Shown: positions 37,638-47,867 of the stretch, piece by piece
Position numbering within the stretch: position 1 is the first letter of the stretch
Layout: each line of letters starts with the position of its first letter
Assembly (NCBI GenBank): GCA_031270465.1
Contig: JAISXP010000140.1
Coordinates: 1 to 52,396, forward strand
Direction: 5' to 3'
From: Tannerella sp.
GTDB lineage: Bacteria; Bacteroidota; Bacteroidia; Bacteroidales; Tannerellaceae
Length of the DNA: 52,396 nucleotides
Notes under the pieces: model-generated
The model's input: the letters and a program-made list of their open reading frames with translations, nothing else
What the model was told of the DNA's origin: nothing
The model's database searches: none
Program-made: the position numbers and the translations under genes

Positions 37638-39089
37638 TTACCCTAATTCCTCCAGCGCCGCGACGGTAAAATCCCACAATTTCTGCACGGAAGCAATCTT
37701 GACGGCTTCGTCGGGCGAATGGGGATGAACCAGGTCTGGGCCAAACGATATCATGTCCATGTCGGGATATATTTCCTGAATGATGCCGCACTCCAGACCG
37801 GCATGAATCACCTTGACGGAAGGCTTTCGACCGTACAGTTTGAGATACGTTTCCTGCATTGTTTTCAGTAATGGCGAGCGGATGTCGGGTTGCCATCCGC
37901 CGTAGGCCGAACCGTATTCGACCTTCGCTCCGGCTATTGAAAAGACGCTCTCGAGCGACGAACAAACCCACTCCTTCCTGCTGTCCGATGAACTGCGTGC
38001 AAGTATCTTGATTTCAATCACGCCTTTTCCGGACTTGACGGATGCGAGGTTCGACGACGATTCAACCGTATCGGGAAAGTCGTGCAACATGCTAAAGACG
38101 CCGTTCGGACAACCTTCGATGGCGTTGATCAAATCGTCCTGAATTTCTTCGGGAACGAGGTACGGAGGCGGTGGCGCCATTTCGGCCGTGAAATGAATAT
38201 CCGTTTCAATTCCCGCATATTCCGTCCGGAAGAGTTCCTGACAGTCTGCTATCAGTTCCCAGAGGACTTCCACGTTGTCGTTTGGCAGGGTGACAATGGC
38301 GACAGCCTCGCGCGGGATGGCATTGCGTAGCGTTCCGCCGTCGACCGATGCCAGACGCGCGCCGAAATCCCGGATGGCCGTTTTCAGGAAACGAAACATC
38401 AGTTTGTTGGCGTTGGCGCGTCCGAGGTGAATGTCGATACCTGAATGGCCGCCTTTCAGTCCGCTCAGACTGATTTTCACGGCGACGTCGCCTTCTATCA
38501 GAGGGGCGCTTTTCCCGTAGCGGAAGGCGATGTTCAGGTCTGCTCCGCCTGCGCACCCGACGAACAGTTCGCCTTCCTCTTCGGAATCGCAGTTCAGCAG
38601 GATGCGTCCTTTCAGCAGGTCAGGTTTCAGTCCGTTGGCGCCTGTCATACCGTCTTCTTCGTCGGTTGTAAACAGGGCTTCCAGCGCTCCGTGCTTCAGT
38701 GACCGGTCGGTGAGAACGGCCATTATCAGCGCTACGCCGATGCCGTTGTCTGCGCCGAGCGTAGTCTGGCGCGCCTTCACCCATTCGCCGTCGATATAAG
38801 CGTCGATCGGGTCTTTGAGGAAGTCGTGCTCGACAAGGGTCTGGGGCACCATGTCCAAATGCGCCTGCATCACGATCGGCTTGCGGTGTTCATAGCCCGG
38901 CGAGGCCGGTTTGCGGATTATGACGTTACCTGCTTCGTCCTGCCGGGTTTCCAGGCTGTGCAACTTGCCGAAATCCAGCATATATGCCGTGATGCGTTCC
39001 ATTGAGTGTGTCGGGCGGGGAATCTGTGTGAGTTCATAGAAACAGTTCCACACAGGCTGGGGGTTGAGTTTTTTAATTTCTGCTGACAT
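37638..39089 (-). CDS. pepD: Aminoacyl-histidine dipeptidase (M20 family, PepD)
   Basis: IPRPTHSMERI, VMQAHLDMVPQ, LGADNGIGVALIMAVL, FTTDEEDGMTGANGL, HAGLECGIIQEIYPDMDMISFGP. Confidence 0.93.
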   Translation of the reverse strand: MSAEIKKLNPQPVWNCFYELTQIPRPTHSMERITAYMLDFGKLHSLETRQDEAGNVIIRKPASPGYEHRKPIVMQAHLDMVPQTLVEHDFLKDPIDAYIDGEWVKARQTTLGADNGIGVALIMAVLTDRSLKHGALEALFTTDEEDGMTGANGLKPDLLKGRILLNCDSEEEGELFVGCAGGADLNIAFRYGKSAPLIEGDVAVKISLSGLKGGHSGIDIHLGRANANKLMFRFLKTAIRDFGARLASVDGGTLRNAIPREAVAIVTLPNDNVEVLWELIADCQELFRTEYAGIETDIHFTAEMAPPPPYLVPEEIQDDLINAIEGCPNGVFSMLHDFPDTVESSSNLASVKSGKGVIEIKILARSSSDSRKEWVCSSLESVFSIAGAKVEYGSAYGGWQPDIRSPLLKTMQETYLKLYGRKPSVKVIHAGLECGIIQEIYPDMDMISFGPDLVHPHSPDEAVKIASVQKLWDFTVAALEELG

Positions 39090-39125
39090 GATAGATATTT
39101 TTTTTTATTGGATTAGCGATTATGA

Positions 39126-40118
39126 TTATTCTTTTCGATTGATGACAGGTAGCGCCAGAATACTGACAAGGCCTGTGGATACGGTCCACAGTACCGACTG
39201 CACCATATAAACGACCAGCGCGAAAGTGGCGGCGTCGCTTTCCGAAACGCCGAAGCATATCAGCGTGCTTATCACCGCAAAGTGCCATACGCCGATTCCT
39301 CCCTGAATGGGCACGGCCACGGCCACGCTGCTCATGGTGAACGCTATCAAACCGATTCGCGGACCCAGGTCGCGGGTGAAGTCGAAGGCGTAGAACGTGA
39401 TGTAGAAGTAGAGGAAATATCCTGCCCAGATCATTAGCGTTTGCAGGAAGAAGCGTGTTTTGTGTTTCATCTTCCAGAGGCTTTTGACACCTTCCCAGAT
39501 GTTCAGCAGCATCAGTTTGATTTTTTGCACAAAGGCGAGATGGCTCAGCTTCGCAAACATCAGCCAGAGGCAGACGACGGCAAAGGCAAGCGCTGCATAT
39601 ATCCATACGGAAGTGAAAAGGCTCTTGAAGCCGGTGAGAAACTCGGGATGATCCGTAAAATAGCGATTAAAAAAGCTGATATTAAAGACTGCGACGCAAA
39701 GCGTGAGTATGCCCACAACGAGCGTATCCATCACACGGTCGATAAACAGCGTGCCCAGCAGTTTGGAGAACGGCACTTTTTCATATTTTGCGATGATGCC
39801 GCAGCGCCATATCTCGCCTACGCGTGGAAGCGCCATGTTGATGGCATAGTTGCCGAGCACGGCCAACACGGTATTGATTCGCCGGACTTTTTTCCCCAGG
39901 GAATCTATCAAAAGCCCCCAGCGGTACCCCCGAGCCACATTAGCGCCAAGGCCGAACAGAAGCGAATACAGGATAATGTCGTAGCGAACGCCGGTCTTTA
40001 TGACCTTTACCATTTCAGATAAATCCTGACCCTGATACAAATACCACAACAATATGCAGCCCAGCCCCAGGGGGAGTACGATTCGGACAGTTTTACGAAG
40101 GAATGTCTTTAAATTCAT
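39126..40118 (-). CDS. Lysylphosphatidylglycerol synthase TM-region/UPF0104-type membrane protein
   Basis: Polytopic; GYRWGLLIDSLGKKV...ALPRVGEIWRCGIIAKYEKVPFSKLLGTLFIDRVMD; PIQGGIGVWH. Confidence 0.85.
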   Translation of the reverse strand: MNLKTFLRKTVRIVLPLGLGCILLWYLYQGQDLSEMVKVIKTGVRYDIILYSLLFGLGANVARGYRWGLLIDSLGKKVRRINTVLAVLGNYAINMALPRVGEIWRCGIIAKYEKVPFSKLLGTLFIDRVMDTLVVGILTLCVAVFNISFFNRYFTDHPEFLTGFKSLFTSVWIYAALAFAVVCLWLMFAKLSHLAFVQKIKLMLLNIWEGVKSLWKMKHKTRFFLQTLMIWAGYFLYFYITFYAFDFTRDLGPRIGLIAFTMSSVAVAVPIQGGIGVWHFAVISTLICFGVSESDAATFALVVYMVQSVLWTVSTGLVSILALPVINRKE

Positions 40119-40149
40119 GAATATATATCGAACTAATAAAAATATTTCA

Positions 40150-40171
40150 TATCTTTGTAGCCGCAAATATA
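40150..40171. promoter_or_regulatory. Closely apposed divergent -7 elements (TATCTTTG on +, TATATTTG on -)
   Basis: TATCTTTG at 40150-40157 (+, toward rsmA) and caaatata at 40164-40171 = TATATTTG (-, toward UPF0104 gene). Confidence 0.5.
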
Positions 40172-40212
40172 AACATAATTTCCTGGATAATCATACAAAA
40201 CATTGAAAATGG

Positions 40213-41034
40213 ATGAAGATCATACGGCCGAAAAAGTCACTGGGACAACATTTCCTGAAAGACTCCGGTATTGCCCGGCGTGTTGCGGAGACGCTGTCCG
40301 CGTACCGGGATCTGCCTGTACTGGAGGTCGGTGCGGGGACAGGTGCGCTCACCCGTTTCCTGCTGGACGAGGCGTATGACCTGTCTGTAGTGGAGATCGA
40401 CATGGAATCGGTCGGCTATCTTCGCGACCGTTTTCCCGCGCTTGAGGGGCGCATCATTGCCGGCGATTTCCTCCATCTCGACCTGGAGGCGCTGTATCCG
40501 TCCTCATGCTGCATCATCGGCAACTATCCCTATCACATCTCAAGCCGTATTTTCTTCAAGGTGCTCGACTACAGAGAGCATGTGGTCTGCTGCGCAGGCA
40601 TGATGCAGAAGGAAGTGGCGGAAAGGCTGGCCGCGTCGCCTTCGGGAAAGAGGACTTACGGCATCACCAGCGCGCTGATACAGCCGTGGTACGACGTGGA
40701 ATATCTCTTCACGGTCGACGAGGATGCTTTCGAGCCGCCGCCGAAGGTCAAAAGCGCCGTCATACGGATGACGCGCAACGGCCGGAAGACGCTCGGATGC
40801 GACGAAACGCTTTACAGGCTGGTGGTGAAGACCTCGTTCAACCAGCGGCGCAAAATGTTGCGAAACTCCATGAAACCCATTCTCGGCGCGACGTTTTCCG
40901 AATACGGTTTGCCCGTTTTCGACAAGCGACCCGAGCAACTTTCCATCGAACAGTTTGTTGAACTCACTCTTGTCGTACAGGACTTTCTGGAAAAGGACGG
41001 ACGGCGGGAAAAAAACATGCAACCCCATGATTGA
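40213..41034 (+). CDS. rsmA: 16S rRNA (adenine(1518)-N(6)/adenine(1519)-N(6))-dimethyltransferase
   Basis: RPKKSLGQHFLKD, LEVGAGTGALTRFLL, IIGNYPYHISS, FNQRRKMLRNSMK. Confidence 0.97.
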   Translation: MKIIRPKKSLGQHFLKDSGIARRVAETLSAYRDLPVLEVGAGTGALTRFLLDEAYDLSVVEIDMESVGYLRDRFPALEGRIIAGDFLHLDLEALYPSSCCIIGNYPYHISSRIFFKVLDYREHVVCCAGMMQKEVAERLAASPSGKRTYGITSALIQPWYDVEYLFTVDEDAFEPPPKVKSAVIRMTRNGRKTLGCDETLYRLVVKTSFNQRRKMLRNSMKPILGATFSEYGLPVFDKRPEQLSIEQFVELTLVVQDFLEKDGRREKNMQPHD

Positions 41035-42376
41035 CGTTACGAAAGAATACATCGAAAACCTGAAGCGCATCATCGACGCAAAGGACAGTACAAAGGCGCT
41101 CGCCCTCCTGGACGATCTTCATGCCGCCGACATTGCCGAACTCTACAGCGAACTCGACCTCCAGGAGATCATCTACCTCTACATGCTCATGGACGGCGAC
41201 AAGACGGCCGACGTGCTCATGGAACTCGAAGAGGAAGACCGCCGCCGACTGCTGAAGGAAATTCCCACGGAACAGATCGCCAAACGGTTTATCGACAAGA
41301 TGGATACCGACGACGCCGTCGACCTGATGCGCGACCTCGACGAAGATACACAGGAAGAAATCCTTTCGCACATCGAGGACGTCGAACAGGCCGGCGACAT
41401 CGTCGACCTGCTGAAATACGACGAAGACACCGCCGGCGGGCTGATGGGCACGGAGATGATCGTGGTGAACGAAAACTGGAGCATGCCGCAGTGTATCGAC
41501 GAGATGCGGAAGCAGGCCGAAGACATGGACGAGATATATAATGTATACGTTGTCGACAACGACGGCCGTCTCAGAGGCATGTTGCCGCTGCAGAAACTCA
41601 TCACCAATCCGTCCATTTCCAAAATCAAGCACGTGATGCAGCGCGACCCCGTCATCGTACACGACAGCGACAGCATCGACGCCGTGACCGAACTCATCAC
41701 GAAATACGACCTCGTCTCGCTGCCCGTGGTCGACAGCATCGGACGCCTCGTCGGACGCATCACCGTCGACGACGTCATGGACGAAATACAGGAACAGCAC
41801 GAGCGCGACTACCAGTTGGCGTCCGGTATCTCGCACGACGTCGAATCGTCCGACAAAGTCTTCCTCCAGACCGTCGCACGGCTCCCCTGGCTGCTGATAG
41901 GCATGATCGGCGGGCTGAGCAACTCCATGATCCTTGGCGGATTCGAACTTGGCTTTGCCAGCAACCCCAAGATGGTGTTCTTCATTCCCCTCATCGGCGG
42001 AACGGGCGGGAACGTGGGGATACAGTCGTCCGCCATCGTCGTTCAGGGGCTGGCGAACAACTCGCTCAAGCGCAGCCATGTCTTCCGCCAGATAGCGAAA
42101 GAAGCCGCCGTCGCGCTTATCAACGCATCCATCATCAGCATGATAGTCTTTCTCTACAACGTCTTCACGCTTGGCGATCACAACATCACGATATCCGTCT
42201 CGGCGAGTCTGTTCTCCGTCGTACTGTTCGCCAGCATCTTCGGCACGGTAGTTCCGATGCTGCTCGACCGCCTGCACATAGACCCCGCCCTTGCAACAGG
42301 CCCCTTCATCACCATCACGAACGACATCATCGGGATGCTTATCTATATGCTTATCTCTTCGGCGCTGATGAACTGA
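41027..42376 (+). CDS. mgtE: Magnesium transporter MgtE
   Basis: MgtE N domain, CBS pair, TM region with GGTGGNVGIQSSAIVVQGLA; 8-nt overlap with rsmA. Confidence 0.96.
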   Translation: MIDVTKEYIENLKRIIDAKDSTKALALLDDLHAADIAELYSELDLQEIIYLYMLMDGDKTADVLMELEEEDRRRLLKEIPTEQIAKRFIDKMDTDDAVDLMRDLDEDTQEEILSHIEDVEQAGDIVDLLKYDEDTAGGLMGTEMIVVNENWSMPQCIDEMRKQAEDMDEIYNVYVVDNDGRLRGMLPLQKLITNPSISKIKHVMQRDPVIVHDSDSIDAVTELITKYDLVSLPVVDSIGRLVGRITVDDVMDEIQEQHERDYQLASGISHDVESSDKVFLQTVARLPWLLIGMIGGLSNSMILGGFELGFASNPKMVFFIPLIGGTGGNVGIQSSAIVVQGLANNSLKRSHVFRQIAKEAAVALINASIISMIVFLYNVFTLGDHNITISVSASLFSVVLFASIFGTVVPMLLDRLHIDPALATGPFITITNDIIGMLIYMLISSALMN

Positions 42377-42378
42377 AT

Positions 42379-42405
42379 CGCCGCGGAGACACGGAAGACA
42401 CGGAG
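42379..42405. repeat. Dispersed CACGGAG-rich repeat, copy B
   Basis: cgccgcggagacacggaagacacggag, related to copy A at 14732-14763. Confidence 0.6.
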
Positions 42406-42734
42406 AAAAAGCATATTTTGTGTCGGAAACGGGTATGTTCACCGGCCCTTTGCATCCTGCAAACAGGACAATAAAGTATGTTATGTATTAGCATAACGTC
42501 ATGCAATAACAAATACGTTTATTGAAGAGAATAATTTCGATAAAGTCACTTATATTTGTGGCAATGCCATTTGGTGTCGCCTGTCAAAGCGAAACAGGCA
42601 GGAATGAGCAAAACCTGGAAATGAACGTGCAAAACCGTTCGACGGGGTATGTTTTTTCTCTGTGTTCTCTGTCTTGCGACAATCTGAAATACACCCGGAA
42701 GAGAAAAATATTTTTCCGGAGAGCAAAAATGTAG

Positions 42735-42742
42735 TACCTTTG
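42735..42742 (+). promoter_or_regulatory. Bacteroidetes-type -7 element (TACCTTTG)
   Basis: TACCTTTG 18 nt upstream of the DsbD-like start. Confidence 0.45.
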
Positions 42743-42759
42743 TCCGTTCTCAAAAAGGA

Positions 42760-44850
42760 ATGATTATGATTAAAAAGAGCATTATTTTTGCATGTTTGAT
42801 ATTTGTCTCGCAGTTTGCCTGTTCGCAGATACTTACGCCCGTGAAATGGGACATCAGGCTGGTCGATTCGGAATCGGCGGAAAAAGAAATCCTCTTTACG
42901 GCGACTATCGATCCGGGCTGGCATGTGTACGATATGAATCTGCCGAAAGGAGGTCCGGTCTCGACAAGTATCACTTACGAACGCCGTCAGGGCGTCGAAC
43001 TGACCGGCGAGCAAAAAGCGTCCGTAGCGCCTGCCACCATATACGACGACATATTCGACATGGAATTGCGCTGGTATTCGGAGAAAGTTGTTTTTGTTCA
43101 GAAAATTAAAGTGACCGACCCGAAGTCTTTCGCTCTCGGGGGCGAAGTGGAATTTATGGCATGCAACGACGAGACATGCCTTCCGCCGGACAGAATATCT
43201 TTTTCGTTCGATAAAAATGATGTGAAACAGACGCGCATGAATACGCTCGTAGCGGAAACGGCGGATACGCTTCCTCCGGGGACGGAAGATGCGGATTCGA
43301 CGGAAACGGCGCCGGATTCCACCGAAACAAACGCTGTTGTCGCTCGGCCATATACGCCGGCAGGTGACAAAACGGCAACGGCTGTGCAGGATGTTCTGAC
43401 AGCGCAGCCGGAATTGTGGACGCCCGTTATCGAAGAACTGAAAGCCTTCGGTGAAGAAAACATTACATCGACAGGCTCCTCGTGGTGGCTGATCTTCCTT
43501 GCCGGTTTTGCAGGTGGATTCATTGCTCTGCTTACGCCCTGCGTCTGGCCAATGATTCCGATGACGGTAAGTTTCTTCCTGAAACGCAATAAACAGCGGC
43601 GGAAAGCCGTCCGGGAAGCCTTCGTCTACGGATTGTCCATCATTGTGATATATTTGGCGATGGGGCTGATGATTACGCTTCTTTTTGGAGCAAGCGCCCT
43701 GAACGACCTCTCGACGAACGCCATTTTCAATATCGTGTTTTTCCTGTTACTCGTGCTGTTTGCCATTTCATTTTTCGGCGCATTCGAGTTGGTTCTGCCG
43801 TCTTCGTGGACGAGCAGGATGGATGCAAAGGCCGATTCCACCTCGGGCATCCTGAGCATATTCTTTATGGCGTTCACACTGGCTCTGGTATCGTTCTCGT
43901 GTACAGGACCCATCATCGGCACGCTGCTGGTCGAAGCGGCTCTGGGAGGCTCGCTGGCAGGCCCTGCTATCGGAATGGCGGGATTTGCTCTCGCGCTGGC
44001 CATTCCCTTCGCCTTTTTCGCCGTGTTTCCCAATCTTCTGCAAAACATGCCCAAATCGGGCAGCTGGCTCAATTCGGTGAAGGTTGTTTTGGGATTCCTT
44101 GAACTTGCTCTGGCGCTTAAATTCCTGTCGGTTGCCGATTTGGCGTATGGATGGAGAATTTTGGACCGCGAAGTGTTTTTGGTGCTGTGGATTGTAATCT
44201 TTGCCCTGCAGGGATGTTATCTGCTGGGCAAGATCCGGTTCCGGCACGACAGCGAGTTGCGGCACGTTTCCGTGATGCGCCTTTTTCTGGCAATCATCTC
44301 GTTTGCCTTTTCCATCTACATGCTGCCAGGATTGTGGGGCGCGCCGCTGAAAGCCATCAGTGCGTTTGCCCCGCCACTGTATACGCAGGACTTTAACCTT
44401 TATGAAAATACAGTGCACAGCGTCTACAACGACTATGAAGAAGGAATGGCTAAAGCAAAAAAAATCGGGAAACCCGTACTGATAGACTTTTCGGGCTTTG
44501 GCTGCGTGAACTGCCGCAAGATGGAAACAGCCGTATGGACAGACCCGCAGGTGAAACGTTTGCTGGAAGAGCAGTACATCCTTATTACACTGATGGTCGA
44601 CAATAAAAGCAAGCTGCCCGCTCCGCTCGTCGTTGTCGAAGGCGAAAAAAAACGTACGCTGAAAAGTGTCGGCGACAAGTGGAGCTACCTGCAGCGCGTC
44701 AAATTCGGGGCAAATGCACAGCCGTTCTACGTCATTCTCGACAACGAAGGCAAACTGCTTGCTCCGCCTTATGCATACGACGAAGACGTCGCGAAATATG
44801 TACGTTTCCTGTCGGACGGATTGAAAAAATATCAACAGTTAATGCGATGA
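42760..44850 (+). CDS. DsbD-family thiol:disulfide interchange protein
   Basis: N-terminal DsbD-alpha-like region, central TM domain (FAGGFIALLTPCVWPMIPMTVSFF), C-terminal thioredoxin-like GKPVLIDFSGFGCVNCRKMETAVW. Confidence 0.93.
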   Translation: MIMIKKSIIFACLIFVSQFACSQILTPVKWDIRLVDSESAEKEILFTATIDPGWHVYDMNLPKGGPVSTSITYERRQGVELTGEQKASVAPATIYDDIFDMELRWYSEKVVFVQKIKVTDPKSFALGGEVEFMACNDETCLPPDRISFSFDKNDVKQTRMNTLVAETADTLPPGTEDADSTETAPDSTETNAVVARPYTPAGDKTATAVQDVLTAQPELWTPVIEELKAFGEENITSTGSSWWLIFLAGFAGGFIALLTPCVWPMIPMTVSFFLKRNKQRRKAVREAFVYGLSIIVIYLAMGLMITLLFGASALNDLSTNAIFNIVFFLLLVLFAISFFGAFELVLPSSWTSRMDAKADSTSGILSIFFMAFTLALVSFSCTGPIIGTLLVEAALGGSLAGPAIGMAGFALALAIPFAFFAVFPNLLQNMPKSGSWLNSVKVVLGFLELALALKFLSVADLAYGWRILDREVFLVLWIVIFALQGCYLLGKIRFRHDSELRHVSVMRLFLAIISFAFSIYMLPGLWGAPLKAISAFAPPLYTQDFNLYENTVHSVYNDYEEGMAKAKKIGKPVLIDFSGFGCVNCRKMETAVWTDPQVKRLLEEQYILITLMVDNKSKLPAPLVVVEGEKKRTLKSVGDKWSYLQRVKFGANAQPFYVILDNEGKLLAPPYAYDEDVAKYVRFLSDGLKKYQQLMR

Positions 44851-45644
44851 AAATGAACGATAGAGAAGAACGGATGGAGGCTTTCGGGCGGCTACTCGAC
44901 ATCATGGACGAACTGCGCGTCAAATGTCCGTGGGATCGCAAACAAACGAACGAGAGCCTGCGGGCCAACACCATCGAGGAAACGTACGAACTGTGCGACG
45001 CCATCATGCGCGACGACCAGGACGGCATCAGGAAAGAACTGGGCGACCTGCTGCTGCACGTCGTATTTTACGCCAAGATAGGAGAAGAAAAACAGATTTT
45101 CGATATCAGAGACGTTTGCGAAAGCCTCTGCGAAAAACTGATATACCGTCATCCGCACGTCTTCGGCGATGCACAGGCCGAAAACAGCCGTAAAGTGGAG
45201 CAGTCGTGGGAACAGCTCAAACTGAAAGAAAAAGGCGGAAACAAAACGGTGCTTGACGGTGTTCCCGTCACGCTGCCGTCGCTCATAAAAGCTTACAGAA
45301 TACAGGACAAGGCTCGCAATGTCGGCTTCGACTGGGAAACGCGCGAACAGGTTTGGGACAAAGTCGAAGAAGAATTGAACGAACTGAAAACCGAAATCGG
45401 CCGGATGGACACAGATCGTATGGAAGCCGAATTTGGCGACTTGTTTTTCAGCATGATAAACGCTGCCCGCCTCTATAAAATCAATCCCGACAATGCACTG
45501 GAACGTACCAACAGGAAATTTATCCGGCGTTTCAATTATCTCGAAGCGCAAACCATCCGGCAAGGCCGTTCCCTGAAGGATATGACGCTTGCCGAGATGG
45601 ATGCCATCTGGAACGAAGCCAAAAGCGTAGAAGAGAAAGACTAA
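44847..45644 (+). CDS. mazG: Nucleoside triphosphate pyrophosphohydrolase MazG
   Basis: KCPWDRKQTNESLRANTIEETYELCDAI, KELGDLLLHVVFYAKI, EAEFGDLFFSMINAARL; ATGA overlap with the preceding gene. Confidence 0.96.
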   Translation: MKMNDREERMEAFGRLLDIMDELRVKCPWDRKQTNESLRANTIEETYELCDAIMRDDQDGIRKELGDLLLHVVFYAKIGEEKQIFDIRDVCESLCEKLIYRHPHVFGDAQAENSRKVEQSWEQLKLKEKGGNKTVLDGVPVTLPSLIKAYRIQDKARNVGFDWETREQVWDKVEEELNELKTEIGRMDTDRMEAEFGDLFFSMINAARLYKINPDNALERTNRKFIRRFNYLEAQTIRQGRSLKDMTLAEMDAIWNEAKSVEEKD

Positions 45645-45664
45645 GTCCTTGCCTGCGCGTGTGC

Positions 45665-47686
45665 CTAAGGCAATGTGTAACCGATGCCGCCCGTCAACCA
45701 GAATCCTGCTTGAGGAACATTGCCCGTATCGTAATAATACGTGTCGTACAAGTTATTCAGGTCGAGATGCAAACTCCACTGCCTGAGTTTGTAATTCAGT
45801 TTCAGGTCGGCTGTCGAGAAAGCCGGATAAGGCTGCAGCCCCATGTCGACGCCTTTCTCGTATCTGCGAAATATTCCCATCCGTTTCTGCACACGGAAAT
45901 ACCAGTTTGCCGATAATTCTTTGAAAATAGCGTGATGCAGTTGTACGGTACACTTGTCCCGCAAATAATTCAATGAATACCTGGACTCCAAGCCGCCGGT
46001 ATTGCATGTTTGATTCATGCGGGCATAACTGACGGTGAGTGCGGTTGTTTCGCCCAGCGACGGCCATTTGTTGCCCGGACGAAGCGTCAGTCCGGCTTCT
46101 GCGCCTTGCTTGTCGAGTTCGGTCAAGTTCCACGACTCCCATTTCGCATCGCCCGACGCCCTGACCCAGTCGATAATGTTGCGTCCCCACATCAGATAAC
46201 CGACTAAAGAAACACTCACGAACGGCCGGTTATATTTGACGCCCAAATCAACCGATTCCGAGCGCTCGGATTTCAACTTTTCGTTGGCGAGATGGGTTTC
46301 GGTAGTGTAATACAGGTCGGTAAACGTCGGCATACGGGTAGAACGGCTCCACGTGGCATACACCTTGAGCGCATTGTCGGGGCGATAGGCAAGACTGACG
46401 GACGGATAGAAATGTAGGCCCTGCTGAATTGTATTGTGATTCATCATCACGCCGGCCGAGGCAACAAAATGTTCCCAGTTTGCGGTGTGCTCCAGTGTGA
46501 TGGACGTATTGGTACGTTCGTCGTAGCGCGTATAATGGCCGTGCGCCTGCGTCATCGGCAACCCCAGATTGCTGCTCGAGATTTCTTCGCGACGCAGTTC
46601 TCCACCCAGATTCGTGATACCCAGCCGGGATGTGTACTGGAATATCAGGTTTGCACCGTATATGTCGCCACGGTGATAGTTTCGTCCTGTTTCCGTATCT
46701 TTTATCAGATCGAACCGGTCATAATGTCTGTCCCAGTAAAGAATAGGGATGATTTTGAACAGGTTGCCGAACGAACCTTTCACCGAACCCATCCACGTAC
46801 TCAATCGTTCGTATTGATTGGGATATGCAGCCGAATAGAAGGTGTTTGCCCCATATTTTTTATTGTTGTAGCCAAGTTGAAAATCAAGATAAGATTTTTC
46901 TTTCATCTTCAGGCGCGTCTGCCACAACAGATTACAGATGTCGTAATCGCTGTTTGCAATATATCCGTCCGACTTCTGACGGCTGACCGACAGGCTGTTG
47001 CATGTTCGCCCGGCAGTAGCCGCACCGCGCGCCTCAATCCCGTAGAGCGCATGCATGCCGGCTTCCGCCCGTGCATAAAAACGGGTGTCCGTCTCTTTTT
47101 TGGTGATGATGTTTATTCCGCCGGAAAAAGCGCCCGAACCGTAAATCAGCGCCGAAGGGCCGTGTACGATTTCGATGCGTTCGATGTCGGAAAGGCTGAT
47201 GGGAATGTCGAAGTTGTAATGTCCTGTGTGTGGACTGGTTAGATTGATTCCATTTAGAAGTACGGCTGTTTGGTCGGCCGAGCCGCCACGGATGGAAATA
47301 TCGGCCTGTACGCCGTGCCCGCCGCGCTGGATGATGTCGATATTGGCGGCGTAGACGAGCAGATCCTGAATGCTTTGCACGGGCGCTTTTTCAATCTGCG
47401 CTTTCGTGATGACGGTGACTAACTTGGCCGACTGGCTGACGGGCGTTTCCGTGCGCGACGCTGTCACTGTCACTTCTTCAAGCTCCTCCTCCAGCATCTT
47501 TGCGGGCTGCTGTGCTGTCGCCGACGTCTGCGCCGACGTCGAAGTAACATGTGCAAATATTAGCGTACAACTCATTACTACACCAATGTTTACGATTTTG
47601 TGCATACTGTTGAATGCGCTGTAGGACTTTCTCGAAAATCGCTTAAAACGAAAAACCTTACATCCGTTTATTCTTTTTCTTTTCAT
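45665..47686 (-). CDS. TonB-dependent receptor (BtuB-like)
   Basis: VTVTASRTETPVSQSAKLVTVITKAQIEKAPVQSIQDLLVYAANIDIIQRGGHGVQADISIRGGSADQTAVLLNGI; C-terminal LYDTYYYDTGNVPQAGFWLTGGIGYTL. Confidence 0.92.
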   Translation of the reverse strand: MKRKRINGCKVFRFKRFSRKSYSAFNSMHKIVNIGVVMSCTLIFAHVTSTSAQTSATAQQPAKMLEEELEEVTVTASRTETPVSQSAKLVTVITKAQIEKAPVQSIQDLLVYAANIDIIQRGGHGVQADISIRGGSADQTAVLLNGINLTSPHTGHYNFDIPISLSDIERIEIVHGPSALIYGSGAFSGGINIITKKETDTRFYARAEAGMHALYGIEARGAATAGRTCNSLSVSRQKSDGYIANSDYDICNLLWQTRLKMKEKSYLDFQLGYNNKKYGANTFYSAAYPNQYERLSTWMGSVKGSFGNLFKIIPILYWDRHYDRFDLIKDTETGRNYHRGDIYGANLIFQYTSRLGITNLGGELRREEISSSNLGLPMTQAHGHYTRYDERTNTSITLEHTANWEHFVASAGVMMNHNTIQQGLHFYPSVSLAYRPDNALKVYATWSRSTRMPTFTDLYYTTETHLANEKLKSERSESVDLGVKYNRPFVSVSLVGYLMWGRNIIDWVRASGDAKWESWNLTELDKQGAEAGLTLRPGNKWPSLGETTALTVSYARMNQTCNTGGLESRYSLNYLRDKCTVQLHHAIFKELSANWYFRVQKRMGIFRRYEKGVDMGLQPYPAFSTADLKLNYKLRQWSLHLDLNNLYDTYYYDTGNVPQAGFWLTGGIGYTLP

Positions 47687-47867
47687 GAAAAATAAATTAG
47701 AAATTAATACTTGAACCTTATCTCTGTGCATTTTGTGCAAAAAGAGCGTGCAAATATAGAAAGAATGATTCAACGTGCAAATTTATTTAAATATCGTTAA
47801 CAGGGCGATTTTTTATACTTCCGTTTATAAAAAACCGTTTACCTTTACAGACTGAAAACAGTAATTG

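Noticed and set aside
40964-42442. 492-aa ORF on - strand opposite mgtE
   Set aside because: His/Val/Asp-rich antisense translation; mgtE is well supported.
42522-42734. 70-aa ORF upstream of the DsbD-like gene
   Set aside because: No family resemblance, and the promoter of the next gene begins at its 3' end (TACCTTTG at 42735); likely non-coding.
47687-47867. Possible cobalamin riboswitch upstream of the BtuB-like receptor
   Set aside because: The 180-bp gap lacks a recognisable B12-box or the expected structure length; not supported.
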